Made by a program: the position numbers and the translations under genes. Under the pieces are notes generated by a model. It did not search any database and was not told where the DNA came from. It saw nothing but the letters and a program-made list of their open reading frames with translations. From Heteroscillospira sp050252415 (lineage in GTDB: Bacteria > Bacillota > Clostridia > Oscillospirales > Oscillospiraceae): a stretch of DNA of 32,207 bases. Below are positions 1 through 8,814 of this stretch, one piece after another (positions within the stretch are counted from its first letter, which is position 1; each line of letters opens with the position of its first letter). The stretch lies in NCBI GenBank assembly GCA_050252415.1, contig JBFWKZ010000012.1, positions 1-32,207 on the forward strand, read 5' to 3'.

Positions 1-212
1 TCTTGCTTAGCAGACTCGTCCGCCCTTGCATGGCCTTCTATGCGATTCCTGTTCGTCGGCCCGAAACTTTGCCCGCCAAAACTCCTTGCTCTGACATCCG
101 GCTTCCTTTGGATTCCACCTCACGATAAACACCCTTGCCTTCGGCTAACGCTTCCTGCTACCGAGCACGTAGTGGACTTTCACCACCAAGTTATTGCCCA
201 TGCCGGGCGCAC
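1..212 (-). mobile_element. Group II intron, 5' end (continues beyond window)
   Basis: Read on the minus strand, the sequence starting at 212 opens with GTGCGCCCGGCATGGG, the GUGYG-type 5' boundary of bacterial group II introns. It continues with conserved domain I segments I recognise from clostridial introns (GGTGAAAGTCCACTACG, AGCAGGAAGC, ATCGTGAGGTGGAATC). Only the first 212 nt of the ribozyme are present; any reverse transcriptase gene would lie left of the window. The intron begins four bases after the stem of a hairpin ending in a T run, the target type favoured by class IIC introns. I cannot assign the class from this fragment. Short ORFs here are not genes. Confidence 0.72.
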
Positions 213-257
213 TAAAAAAAGACATATCTTCCCCTTGGCGGAAAAAATATGTCTTTT
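213..257 (-). terminator. Rho-independent terminator downstream of the tRNA-Ser fragment
   Basis: An 11-bp stem (AAAAGACATAT at 217-227 with ATATGTCTTTT at 247-257) is followed on the minus strand by a T run and then directly by the intron boundary. It is probably the original terminator of the tRNA-Ser whose 3' half remains at 259-313. It differs completely from the terminator following the intact tRNA. Confidence 0.7.
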
Positions 258-258
258 C

Positions 259-313
259 TGGCGGAGATGGAGAGATTCGAACTCTCGAGACCGTTTTGCG
301 GCCTACACGATTT
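259..313 (-). repeat. 3' half of tRNA-Ser(GGA), 55-bp direct repeat, candidate att site
   Basis: These 55 bases are identical to 21148-21202, the part of the intact tRNA-Ser gene running from its encoded CCA to the third anticodon base. It includes the 3' anticodon stem, long variable arm, T arm and acceptor strand. Identity stops at 314, inside the anticodon, and the 5' half of the tRNA is absent, so this is not a functional tRNA. Breakage at the anticodon loop with duplication of the 3' half is the classic footprint of tyrosine-recombinase integration into a tRNA gene. Confidence 0.85.
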
Positions 314-637
314 TCAGGGGCGCTGCGGGGGGTATGTCGCCTTATATCTGCTTATATCTTATTATATCTTTACGCCCGTAACTAAGGAGAAACAACAATT
401 CAGATGTTTCATCCCATAAGTTTTTATATCGTCACTTTGTAAAGTTTTATAACATTTTTACAACATAATAACATGATTTCAGTGATTATTGATTGTTTGA
501 TAAGCATGTTTATAAACATACTGCGAAGCTCATAAATCTAACAAAATTGTCCCGGTCGTAGATTTGCAATCTTGCGATTTATTTATAATTATATTGCGTT
601 GCGTCTGATATTACAATCGTTATACCGCAAAAAATGA
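314..637. other. Gene-free AT-rich stretch with three 10-bp iterons and a palindrome
   Basis: No credible gene is visible between the tRNA fragment and the terminator of the surface-protein gene. The octamer TTATATCT occurs three times at exact 10-bp spacing (342-349, 352-359, 362-369), starting 29 bp from the repeat core. A perfect 14-bp palindrome, ATGTTTATAAACAT, lies at 506-519. The iterons resemble arm-type recombinase sites or an operator array; their function is not known. Confidence 0.5.
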
Positions 638-672
638 AGCTACCCTTCCGGATAACAGACGGAAAGGTAGCT
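638..672 (-). terminator. Terminator of the surface-protein gene
   Basis: AGCTACCCTTCCG (638-650) pairs with CGGAAAGGTAGCT (660-672) with one mismatch. T-rich tracts lie on both sides, so it could act in both directions. It sits 20 bp beyond the stop codon at 692. Confidence 0.75.
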
Positions 673-691
673 GTTTTTTGTCGAACGCTGC

Positions 692-3600
692 TTATTGCCC
701 CAGCAGATTGTACAGGACCTGCGCCATCTGGGCGCGGGTGGAATTACCCAGCGGATCGAGCTTACCGTCATTGCCGGATATGATATCTGCTACAACGAAT
801 GTTTCCATCGCCGTTTCGGCATAATCCGATATGCCGTCAGCATCGCTGAAATCCGGCAGGGATGAGGAGGGGTCCGTTTCGGGCAAACTTTCCAGTACAT
901 CAAGCACCCGGTATAACAGCATGAACATATCCTGTCTGGTAATCTCCGCTTCCGGCGCAAACAGGTTGTCGCCAACGCCGTTTGTTATTCCCATTTGCTT
1001 TGCCGCAGACAGATAGCCGGTGTAGTATGTGTCGCCCGCGTCGTCGAAGTTGTCGTCTGCGGAGACGTTCGCTTCAATGCCGTAGGCCCGCATGAGCTGG
1101 GTAATGAATTGCCCCCGCGTTAATGCCGCATCCGGGCTGAACAGATCGTTTCCGGTGCCTGATGTAATTTCACGGGCGGCGCAGAAAGTGACCGCGTCGC
1201 AGTACCACGCGTCCGAAGCCACGTCTTCAAAGCGCACGCTGTGATAGCCCACTGCGTAAAGGCTGAAATGGGTGGTATAGAAGGCGACCGTGCCGGTGTC
1301 CGCATCGTAATGCCCGTTGGTCACGCAGTTGAGATTCCCGTCCCCGTCGATGTACCAGATGATAATGGCATCTAAATCCTCGTCCTCCGCCGGCGTATAC
1401 GGGATGCTCACCGCTACCGGGGCGTCGGAATTGCTCCAATCCGTCTGCTCCCCGTCGATGGAAAGAGAGAGGGAGATGACCGGCCTGCCGCCGATTTCCG
1501 CCTGGTTTTCCTCCGACAGGCCGGAGAAATCAACCGCACCGATCGCGATCCGCGCCGTGGTGCCGCCGGACGCATCCGTTCCCGTCAGCATGTCAGAGGG
1601 CAGCGTAACGTCGGCAAACTCTGTGCTCAGGGTCAGGGATCCGTCCCCGTCGCCGGAGGAGAGGTCGGCCACCGGGATGCTGAAATAATAGTCGGTCACG
1701 CCGTCGATTTCCGGCATGGTAACCACGACGGAACCGCCGCTGGAAATAAGCTTACTCTGCTCGTCGGAAATCGCCGCCGACGCGCTGCCCGTGTCTTCGT
1801 CCACCGTTACGTCAAGGCTGCCGGAGCCGTCGCCGGACAGTTGCGCCTCATACGCGTCGGAAGAGTCGTCGGACGAACTGCCGCCGGAGCCGGACGACTT
1901 TTTCACCGTGAAGGACAGGCTTGCGCTCAGTGATAGGTTGCTTCCGGTAATGGTCAGCGTATCGGTGTAGGTACCTTTGGCAAGGCCGTCTTTCGGTCGT
2001 ACGCTCACCGTGGCGGTGCCGCCAGGCTCAAGACTGTCGGCCGATAAAGCCGTGCTGATTTCAAAGTTCGTTCCGTCCGAAAGCGCCGCCGACAGGCTGG
2101 TGATCGTTCCCGTGCCGGTATTGGTGACGGTGAATTCCTCGGCCGTTCGCGTGCTGTAACCGACCTTCGCCGATGAAAAGGTTTTGCTGTCGGGGCTGAC
2201 GGTTGCCGCGTATGTCTTCAGCTGGGGATACTGTCCCGATTCAAATAGCCAGACATCCGTGTCCCAATTGTCAAACGCGGTGGCCGTCTGCATTTCCGAC
2301 GTCGTTTTGCCCGCGGCGCCGTCGGTATCCCCGCCGTTGATCCCGCCGATTTCTCCGCACACGGTTTTGTCATAATAGCAGCCCGTGACACTACCACTGT
2401 CATCCCCGGCGACTCCACCGACATAGTCGCCGTTTCCAGCTACGCTGCCCGCGTTGTAACAGTTTTTCACCATACCGTTGCTCGCCCCAACCACGCCACC
2501 GGAATAGGAGTCGGAGCCGCCGCTTCCAGTTACGCTGCCGGTGTTATAACAGTTTTGAACTGTACCGAGCCGATTCCCTCCAACTACGCCTCCGGCAGAG
2601 TCGCCGCTTACGGCGCCTGTATTATAACAATACGATACCGTGCCATAGTTGGCTCCCGCAATGCCGCCGGCCGCATAGTCACCGCTTACGGTGCCGGTGT
2701 TTGAGCAGTCTTCAATCGTACCGCTGTAATTTAGTATCGCGATACCTCCGGCAGAAAATTGACCGTATAGGTAGCTGGCTGAAATGTTTAAGTTTTCTAT
2801 GGTTCCTCTGACGAATCCGAACATTCCCGCGTATTCTAATTCGGAATTGATATAAATTCCGCTTATGGTGTATCCGCCGCCGTCAAAGCTGCCTTCGAAA
2901 TAGTTGCTATACGTGCCTATGGGCGTCCAGTTGGATGACGTATAGGCACTGCCGCCGGTTTTGGCATCGCAGATTTCCCCGTCGTCCACAGCTTCGTCGC
3001 CGTCGCCGTCGATCCAGTATCCCAGCGCAATATCGGCTGTCAGCACAAAATATTTTCCGCTGCTGTAATCGGGAACATTGTTGACATTGAGTTCAAGATA
3101 AGTCAGGTCATCGGCTGAGCTTATCTAATACGGATTGTCTTCGCTTCCGTCGCCGCCGCTGTATGCGTACGTACTGTCAATCAGGCTGTTTGCCACCGTC
3201 AGCGTGACGGTTTTGGTAACGCCGCTTAATTCAGCCGCCGTAAGGGTGACTTCCGTGCTGCTGTCCGGGCGGGTTACCGTTGCGTCGCCGCCGCTGATTG
3301 AAATAATATCGCTGTCGCTGGAGCACCAGTATACGCCGTTATCCGTGCCCATGGTGAAATCAGCCGTTACGCAGGACGCCGTGTCGCCGTCCGCCAGAAA
3401 TACCGGAGCCGCCGACACGTACGCCGCATCGGTATCGTCCATACTTACAAGGCGCGGGTACAAATTATCTTCAAACGCCCAGTTTTCATCCGTCCAGCCT
3501 TCGCCTGATTCGCCGGACCGCATGCCCGAACCGGTCATTTCCGAGGTGGTCAGTCCCTCCGCGCCGTCTGTTTCCTCGCTGTATATCGTGCCTGCGGCGC

Positions 3601-4336
3601 ACATCTGAGTATCATAATAACAATATGATACCGTGCTGCCATCGTCGTTGTCTTCCACAATGCCGCCAACATTGCCGCTCACGGTACCCGCGCTGTAACA
3701 GTATGATACCGTGCCGCCATCGGTGTTGTATCCCGCGATGCCGCCAACATACGTTTCCAGCTTATGGTACCCGTATTATAACAGTTTTGAACCGTGCCGC
3801 TGTTACCCGGCCACACCGCCGACATAAGAATCACCCATAATGTAACTGTCGGCCACACCCACGTTTTCGACGGTTGCGCCGCTACGGAGGTAACCAAACA
3901 GGCCCTGATAGTCGGAATCCGAAGCGCTTATATAAATGCCACTTACCGTGTGTCCGCCGCCGTCAAAGGTACCGCGGAAATAATTACTATTTGTGCCGAT
4001 TGGCGCCCACGCGTTGAGACCTTCCGTCCCGTCATTCCACTCGTCCGCATGGGACACATCATTTAAGACGATATCGTCGTCGAGACAGAAGGTTAGGCCT
4101 TCATTGGATTTACCCGCGTTGACATATTCAGCCAGTAAGTACAATTCCGTGTCGCTGCTGATGGAATAAACGCCGGACGTCGGCGCGGCACCGCCGTCTG
4201 TTAGCACAGATTCATATAAATCTGTCATCGTATCCGCCAGATCCGCCTTTGCCGGCAGCGCCAGCTGGGGCATCAGCGCAATCAGCATACATAAAGTCAA
4301 TGTCAGTGAAAGTGATTTTTTCCAGATCTGCTTCAT
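692..4336 (-). pseudogene. Large secreted GLUG-repeat / S-layer-homology surface protein, disrupted
   Basis: One ancestral gene of about 1,210 codons is broken by three lesions. It starts at 4336 with a signal peptide (KKSL start, hydrophobic core, AKA-type cleavage near residue 31). Many GLUG-type repeats (GGVAG...GTVQNCYNTG pattern) follow, then an Ig-like choice-of-anchor region, a Ser/Gly/Asp-rich linker and three C-terminal S-layer homology domains that would bind cell-wall polymer. The first reading frame ends at TAA 3803-3805 because of one extra G in the run at 3806-3808. The repeat continues in another frame until about 3751-3760, where two extra bases restore the original frame. An in-frame amber codon at 3125-3127 then splits a GSEDNPY/ISSADDL module. 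A GTG-initiated fragment beginning at 3046 lacks a signal peptide and is unlikely to be a gene. The lesions could be real decay or sequence errors. PadR lies immediately upstream. Confidence 0.82.
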
Positions 4337-4374
4337 AGGTATCCTCCTCTATCCTGTTTTCATTCAGCGTTCTC

Positions 4375-4941
4375 TCATCCCCAGATGTCGGCTGAAATCT
4401 CCTCGCGGATGCGCCTTAAAAATGTCAAATAGGTCTCGCAGCTCAAAACGCCCCACTGGTTTACCCGTTCGGCCGCCTTAAATCGCGGATCATCTTCTGC
4501 AAGCCCCACAGTCTGTGCCATGTTGTTTTTATTTCTGCTGTAATTTTCGTTCAGCCGGTTTATCAGAATTTGCGTCTGTTCATACTGTGCGTCAATGAGC
4601 GCAAGCTGTTCGTCTGGGCTTAATTCGCCCGAAAAGAACATCTGCATCAGAAACGGCCTGCGTATGACGTAATCCGATTGCTTTTGGCTTAAAAGCCAGT
4701 CATGGAGCCTTTCGCGCCCCTTTTCCGTAATTTTGTACAGCTTTTTACTGGGGCCCGCATCCTGCTCAAACCCGCTGACTTCAACAAGGCCGTCATCCTC
4801 CAGACTTGTCAGTGTTCTGTATATCTGCGCCTGATCCGCCGGCCAGAAATACGCCGCCGACATATTGAATATTTTTTTAATGTCGTAACCGGACAGCGGC
4901 TTAAGCGAAAGGTATCCAAGAATTCCATTTTCAAGAGACAT
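4375..4941 (-). CDS. PadR family transcriptional regulator
   Basis: This 188-residue protein has the PadR winged-helix N-terminus (GILGYLSLKPLSGYDIKK, then the QIYRTLTSLEDDGLVE recognition region) and a C-terminal helical dimerisation domain of the Vir_act_alpha_C type, so it is a full-length PadR-s2-like regulator. I chose the ATG at 4941 because GAGGAG lies at good spacing. A GTG six codons upstream overlaps that ribosome binding site. It ends 38 bp before the GLUG surface-protein gene and probably shares its transcript, so it may regulate that protein and itself. PadR proteins usually repress and respond to small molecules; the ligand is unknown. Confidence 0.9.
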   Translation of the reverse strand: MSLENGILGYLSLKPLSGYDIKKIFNMSAAYFWPADQAQIYRTLTSLEDDGLVEVSGFEQDAGPSKKLYKITEKGRERLHDWLLSQKQSDYVIRRPFLMQMFFSGELSPDEQLALIDAQYEQTQILINRLNENYSRNKNNMAQTVGLAEDDPRFKAAERVNQWGVLSCETYLTFLRRIREEISADIWG

Positions 4942-4957
4942 AACACACAGTCTCCTC

Positions 4958-5003
4958 ACTATATGATTATTCTTATAGTATACTAAATAATAACAATTTT
5001 CAA
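4958..5003 (-). promoter_or_regulatory. Promoter with overlapping inverted repeat upstream of padR-like gene
   Basis: A TTGAAA box (complement of 4998-5003) lies 17 bp before TACTAT and 15 bp before TATACT. The inverted repeat ACTATA-N10-TATAGT spans 4958-4979 and covers the start-site region, a plausible autoregulatory operator. It does not match the common PadR ATGT-N8-ACAT motif. Confidence 0.4.
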
Positions 5004-5036
5004 GTATATTGTACCCACCATTTTTAAGAAATCATG

Positions 5037-5135
5037 ATTACAACAAGCGGAGTGAGACAATATGAAAAAAGCCGCACCAGGAATCGTAAAGTGGCAAGCC
5101 CTTTACATTTGCCTTGATGCGGCGGTTGTTGTAAT
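5037..5135. repeat. 99-bp imperfect palindrome with 10-bp terminal inverted repeats
   Basis: ATTACAACAA (5037-5046) is perfectly inverted at 5126-5135. Inside, GCCGCA (5071-5076) pairs with TGCGGC (5118-5123), and a GTAAAG/CTTTAC pair lies closer to the centre, giving a long interrupted hairpin. It could be a miniature transposable element remnant or a structured RNA. A short open frame lies across it. No target-site duplication is obvious. Confidence 0.4.
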
Positions 5136-5190
5136 GATCCAGATAGTTCATGCGTTCAGCTTTGAATTGCTTTATAAAGCTTCAGTTTAG
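5062..5190 (+). CDS. Possible 42-residue hydrophobic small protein
   Basis: ATG at 5062 is preceded at good spacing by GGAGTGA and opens a 42-codon frame ending in TAG. The middle (about residues 13-35) is mostly hydrophobic and could cross a membrane once. It is the only plus-strand candidate in a long run of minus-strand genes and overlaps the palindromic element, so the frame could be a by-product of that structure. I recognise no family. Confidence 0.25.
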   Translation: MKKAAPGIVKWQALYICLDAAVVVMIQIVHAFSFELLYKASV

Positions 5191-5215
5191 TGCAACAACG
5201 CGTTTTATAGCCATA

Positions 5216-6445
5216 TTAGTCATCCGTCCCTGTACGCGCAACGGTATGACGTAGTTTCCATTCACCGTTTACCTTTTTCCACAGATGAGGGGATCTGAAT
5301 TTATCAGTCAGCTCATGTTTAAAATACTCCGGATTGATCTCAAGATAATCCATAATTTCGTCAAAGTATCGGTCCGGGAACTCCCCATCGAATTTTTTGA
5401 CCAGCGTAACACCCTCTTCACGCGTAAGGTGATGATTCCTGATTTCCTGAGAAGCATCATATGTGGCGCGTCCGATTCCAAATTTTATAAACGTCGTATA
5501 ATAATGAAGGTCGTCTATTTTGTCGTCAATACTGTTGTATTTGCTGTATGTACCCTGTGTTCTGAAAGGACGGGCCTTAAAGCCGGTATTTTCAACAGCA
5601 TAATAGTATACTTCCTGCGGAGTCCACTTCAAATAATAACCTAGATAATGCACTTCAATTTTAGATTTTTCCAAATCTTCATAAGGGGCAGGTAAAAATG
5701 ATGTAAGATCAGATAGCCTTAAATCATATTGTTTTATGATTTCATTGATTGAAATGCCGCCCAGGTAAATATCGTCAATGTGTTTATAAGTATAGTATGA
5801 CTTATCGCGCAAAGATGTGGAATTGTCCGCAATCGGGTTCCCGTATTCAGCTTCATTCTCCCCATAAAAAATAAGCGGAATATTAAATTTCAGCGCGATT
5901 TTCGGCGCAATGTTTTTCTGCCCTATAATAAATGTCTGAAATGGATGAAACAGATTTTCAATAGCAAGCTTAGTTAATATTTTCATCGCACGGCCGTTGC
6001 GATAAAAGCTTATGTTGTCAAAGCCGCCGACGTCAATCCAGTTTTTGAAGTTTTGATAGCCATAATCGGTATAAAGAATGGGAGGCCACGTTACCGTAAG
6101 GGGGTTCATTCCATATTTATATTTCAGTACATGAGCCTGATAAGCGCTGTCTTTTCCGCCGCTGCCCGGAACAATACAATCATATGAGCCGTCACTTTTT
6201 CTGTATTTATCCAACAGTTCCAACAGTTCCTGCTCCCTTTTCGCCCAATCAATCTGGTCTTTTCCTTCGGCTGTCCTGCACGCGTCGCATACGCCGTCAT
6301 CATCAATATGCAGAGTCCTCTTTTTGCTTTCAATCGTATGCCTAAATTCGATAGCTGACGCGGGTCTCTGATTGGACATGACGCATTGTTTACAGAACGC
6401 AACTTTTTCCGGAAGACCATAATATGCTTTTATTTTTTGATCCAT
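5216..6445 (-). CDS. N-acetyl sugar amidotransferase (PseA/WbpG/PtmG family)
   Basis: This 409-residue PP-loop ATPase has the ATP-binding motif PGSGGKDS at residues 93-100 and a putative zinc-binding pair of CxxC motifs (C18/C21, C53/C56). In known relatives (WbpG of Pseudomonas, PtmG of Campylobacter), the enzyme activates an N-acetyl group with ATP and uses ammonia to form an acetamidino group. It is the last gene of the legH-to-amidotransferase run, 22 bp after hisH, whose product with HisF would supply ammonia from glutamine. Inferred role: acetamidino modification of the legionaminic acid or a precursor. PtmG of the legionaminic pathway is the closest functional analogue, since legionaminic rather than pseudaminic genes surround it. 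The exact substrate is not determinable from sequence. Confidence 0.85.
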   Translation of the reverse strand: MDQKIKAYYGLPEKVAFCKQCVMSNQRPASAIEFRHTIESKKRTLHIDDDGVCDACRTAEGKDQIDWAKREQELLELLDKYRKSDGSYDCIVPGSGGKDSAYQAHVLKYKYGMNPLTVTWPPILYTDYGYQNFKNWIDVGGFDNISFYRNGRAMKILTKLAIENLFHPFQTFIIGQKNIAPKIALKFNIPLIFYGENEAEYGNPIADNSTSLRDKSYYTYKHIDDIYLGGISINEIIKQYDLRLSDLTSFLPAPYEDLEKSKIEVHYLGYYLKWTPQEVYYYAVENTGFKARPFRTQGTYSKYNSIDDKIDDLHYYTTFIKFGIGRATYDASQEIRNHHLTREEGVTLVKKFDGEFPDRYFDEIMDYLEINPEYFKHELTDKFRSPHLWKKVNGEWKLRHTVARTGTDD

Positions 6446-6467
6446 TAGAAAAGCTTCCTCTCGTTAC

Positions 6468-7142
6468 TCACTGTTTATATTTGCTGTCCCTGTCAACGAT
6501 GTTTTTTAAGTTATTGAGAATCTTAATTCCGGCGCGGCTGCTCTTTTCCGGATGAAATTGTGCCGCAAAAACATTATTCCTTTTAATGCTTGAGCAAAAA
6601 TTCAGCCCGCCGTATTCAGTCGTGCTCATGATATCCCTCTTACTATCAGGCACAACATAAAAGGAATGAACAAAATACATATATTCACCGTCTGTCAGCG
6701 AATCCAATTCTGTCCCTTCCCACTTCTGCGAGGCTCTGTGAATCCGATTCCACGCTATTTGAGGAACTTTAGCAATCCGCTCTCCCGGCACGGTATCGAA
6801 AGCGAATTTTCTGACAATTCCGGGAACAACACAGAGTCCCTGATGCTTTCCGAATTCTTCGCTTTCCGTGAACAGCAGCTGCAGTCCCAGACATATGCCC
6901 ATAAACGGCTTGCCGCTGCTTATAAAATCTTTTATCGGCTGTATCAGGTCAAGATTATCAAGATTATTCATGGCGTCGCCAAACGCCCCGACGCCGGGCA
7001 GAACAGCCGCGTCGGCATGAATGACCTTATTCTTGTCTGACGTGATAACGGAATTGAGGCCGACATATTGCAGCGCGTGCTGAACGCTGAAAAGATTACT
7101 TATTTGATAATCGATAATTGCCACATATCCCGACCTGCTCAT
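6468..7142 (-). CDS. hisH: HisH-like glutamine amidotransferase
   Basis: A 224-residue class I glutamine amidotransferase. It has the nucleophile motif GICLGLQLL, the oxyanion region PGVGAFGDAM and the His-Glu pair in QFHPEKS, so the catalytic triad looks intact and should release ammonia from glutamine. Its ATG overlaps the hisF stop (ATGA), with GAGG upstream, indicating translational coupling. No other histidine genes are nearby; the next gene is the sugar amidotransferase. By analogy with Pseudomonas WbpG-HisH2-HisF2, it most likely feeds ammonia to that enzyme rather than to histidine synthesis. The partner assignment is inference. Confidence 0.88.
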   Translation of the reverse strand: MSRSGYVAIIDYQISNLFSVQHALQYVGLNSVITSDKNKVIHADAAVLPGVGAFGDAMNNLDNLDLIQPIKDFISSGKPFMGICLGLQLLFTESEEFGKHQGLCVVPGIVRKFAFDTVPGERIAKVPQIAWNRIHRASQKWEGTELDSLTDGEYMYFVHSFYVVPDSKRDIMSTTEYGGLNFCSSIKRNNVFAAQFHPEKSSRAGIKILNNLKNIVDRDSKYKQ

Positions 7143-8002
7143 TCCACTGCCTCATTTCCACAATATCTGCATGGGATATGATGGCTAAACAGCTCTTTTT
7201 TTACTGCATCAATGCTTGCCGGATGAATTGGCGTAAACGGTTTCCCCTTTTTCAAAAATTCAATATTTCCTTCTTTTGCGCCGGTAAATGACTGGCTGAT
7301 ATGCCTTATTGTCTCATAATGAAACATTGAGGCAACAGCGACGGCATCCGCGCCGCCCGCCTCAATCACCTCTCTTACATGGCTAACTTTACCCGCTCCG
7401 CCATGTGCGATAACCGGAACCGAAACCGCCGACGACACCTTTTTTGTCAGTTCAAGATCGTAGCCTTCCCCGGTTCCTTCCTTGTCCACCGAGGTAATGA
7501 CGATTTCACCCGCTCCCAATTTCTCCACTCTTTTTGCCCATGAAACGACTTCAACGCCTGTTGCATCCCTGCCATTGTCGACATATGCGTAATAATTGCC
7601 ATCAGGACTTTTAATTGCCTCAATGGCTACGACAATCGTTGACGAGCCGAAAATTCCGGACGCTTCCGTTATAAGACCCGGATTACGGATTATGGCGGTA
7701 TTTAAAGAGACTTTATCAGCGCCCGCTCTCAATACCTCCCTGATGTCCGTAATGGAGCGGATTCCACCGCCGACTGTCAACGGAATGAATATTTCCCTTG
7801 CCGTCCGCGAAATAATGTCCTTCAGGCTGTTTCTTTCGTAAAGGCTCGCTACAACATCCATATACATCAGTTCATCGGCGCCGGATTCATAATAATACCT
7901 TGCAAAATCCTCCGGCTTACCGAGTACCCTAAGCCCTTCCAGATGGATACCCTTTACAAGGTTTGGCCCTTTAATATCAAGACGCGCTATAATACGATGC
8001 AT
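7139..8002 (-). CDS. hisF: HisF-like cyclase/ammonia-channel subunit, sugar-modification paralogue
   Basis: This 287-residue TIM barrel matches HisF (RIIARLDIKG start, LTVGGGIRS, ADKVSLNTA, GAGEIVITSVDKEGTGEGYD, VIAHGGAGK). The general acid-base residue equivalent to Thermotoga HisF D11 is kept (D9), but the position of D130 is Glu here (E128 in VAIEAI). It also has a C-terminal extension of about 30 residues ending in a CRYC motif, absent from ordinary HisF of about 253 residues. ATG 8002 was chosen because HisF homology starts there; the upstream frame runs inside legF. Together with hisH and the PP-loop gene this indicates a dedicated ammonia-channelling role, not histidine synthesis (inference). 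Confidence 0.87.
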   Translation of the reverse strand: MHRIIARLDIKGPNLVKGIHLEGLRVLGKPEDFARYYYESGADELMYMDVVASLYERNSLKDIISRTAREIFIPLTVGGGIRSITDIREVLRAGADKVSLNTAIIRNPGLITEASGIFGSSTIVVAIEAIKSPDGNYYAYVDNGRDATGVEVVSWAKRVEKLGAGEIVITSVDKEGTGEGYDLELTKKVSSAVSVPVIAHGGAGKVSHVREVIEAGGADAVAVASMFHYETIRHISQSFTGAKEGNIEFLKKGKPFTPIHPASIDAVKKELFSHHIPCRYCGNEAVE

Positions 8003-8042
8003 GATCCCGATATCCTTCCAGCAAAAAATATATAACGCAATA

Positions 8043-8744
8043 CTATAAAAGTATCTTCGCCAAAGCCTCAGCCACAATAAAATCATATTTCGTATCGATG
8101 TCCACCGATCTTTCATTTGGCATAACGTATGCATAAGAATGGCAGTGAAAGATATCCTGAGATTTTTTGATATAATCCGACCTGATAAGATAAATTGCGC
8201 CGTTAATCCTATAATAGACAGGCATCTTCTGCCTTGGGATATTATTTATTTCGTTCGCAATAAAATTCTGCATCGATTTATTTGGGGGCAGCTTATTACA
8301 CCAAAGGACGGAATGCTCCGTTTCGCAAACGGATATGATGGCATCAGCCGTCAATTGCTCCGACAAACTGAGAGAAGCCACGATATCCTGTGACCTTCTG
8401 AGCGGAGAAGTTGGCTGCAACAATAGGACATATTCAAAAACCTTACCCATAATCTCATAATTTTTCAGCGCCTCGATAACACAGTCCCAAGATGAAGACT
8501 GCTCTCCGGCAAGCGCCTTTGACCGTAAAAACGGCACGCTTGCGCCGCTTGCTTTCGCTATATCGGCGTATTTTGCGGAATCGGTAGAGACAAATATCTC
8601 ATCGACCACACCTGAATTGCACGCCGCTTCTATACTATATGACAAAAGCGGCTTTCCATTGAAAGGCAGAATATTTTTATCGGGCAGTCTTTTTGAACCG
8701 CTGCGGGCGGGAATAACAGCAAGAATTCTTTTTCCGTTGTACAT
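8043..8744 (-). CDS. legF: CMP-nonulosonate cytidylyltransferase (LegF/NeuA family)
   Basis: This 233-residue nucleotidyltransferase has the CMP-sialate synthetase signature IPARSGSKRLPDKN (residues 11-24), LLLQPTSPLR for substrate binding, and a C-terminal VDIDTKYD motif with metal-binding aspartates. The reaction is activation of the nine-carbon acid with CTP to CMP-sugar, the donor for glycosylation. I chose ATG 8744, preceded by GGGGA; a start seven codons earlier has no better support. It lies between legG and hisF in one run of same-strand genes. LegF is inferred from context, because sequence alone does not separate sialic, legionaminic and pseudaminic versions. Confidence 0.88.
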   Translation of the reverse strand: MYNGKRILAVIPARSGSKRLPDKNILPFNGKPLLSYSIEAACNSGVVDEIFVSTDSAKYADIAKASGASVPFLRSKALAGEQSSSWDCVIEALKNYEIMGKVFEYVLLLQPTSPLRRSQDIVASLSLSEQLTADAIISVCETEHSVLWCNKLPPNKSMQNFIANEINNIPRQKMPVYYRINGAIYLIRSDYIKKSQDIFHCHSYAYVMPNERSVDIDTKYDFIVAEALAKILL

Positions 8745-8814
8745 AGAATCATCCCCAGTAAACAAGCGGCGATTATCTTTCCGATTTTTGACTTTAAAAG
8801 GATACGGTCACGTA

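Noticed and set aside
40..381. Plus-strand ORF of 113 residues
   Set aside because: It runs through the group II intron end, a terminator and the tRNA fragment; there is no ribosome binding site. The peptide shared with the frame at 21028-21324 is just the duplicated tRNA sequence.
692..3046. Treating the GTG-initiated 784-residue frame as an independent gene
   Set aside because: It lacks a signal peptide and ribosome binding site, and the upstream sequence is in the same frame up to one amber codon, so it is the 3' part of the disrupted gene.
6468..8002. Histidine biosynthesis operon
   Set aside because: Only hisF and hisH are present, HisF has a changed D130 equivalent, and the flanking genes are sugar-modifying.
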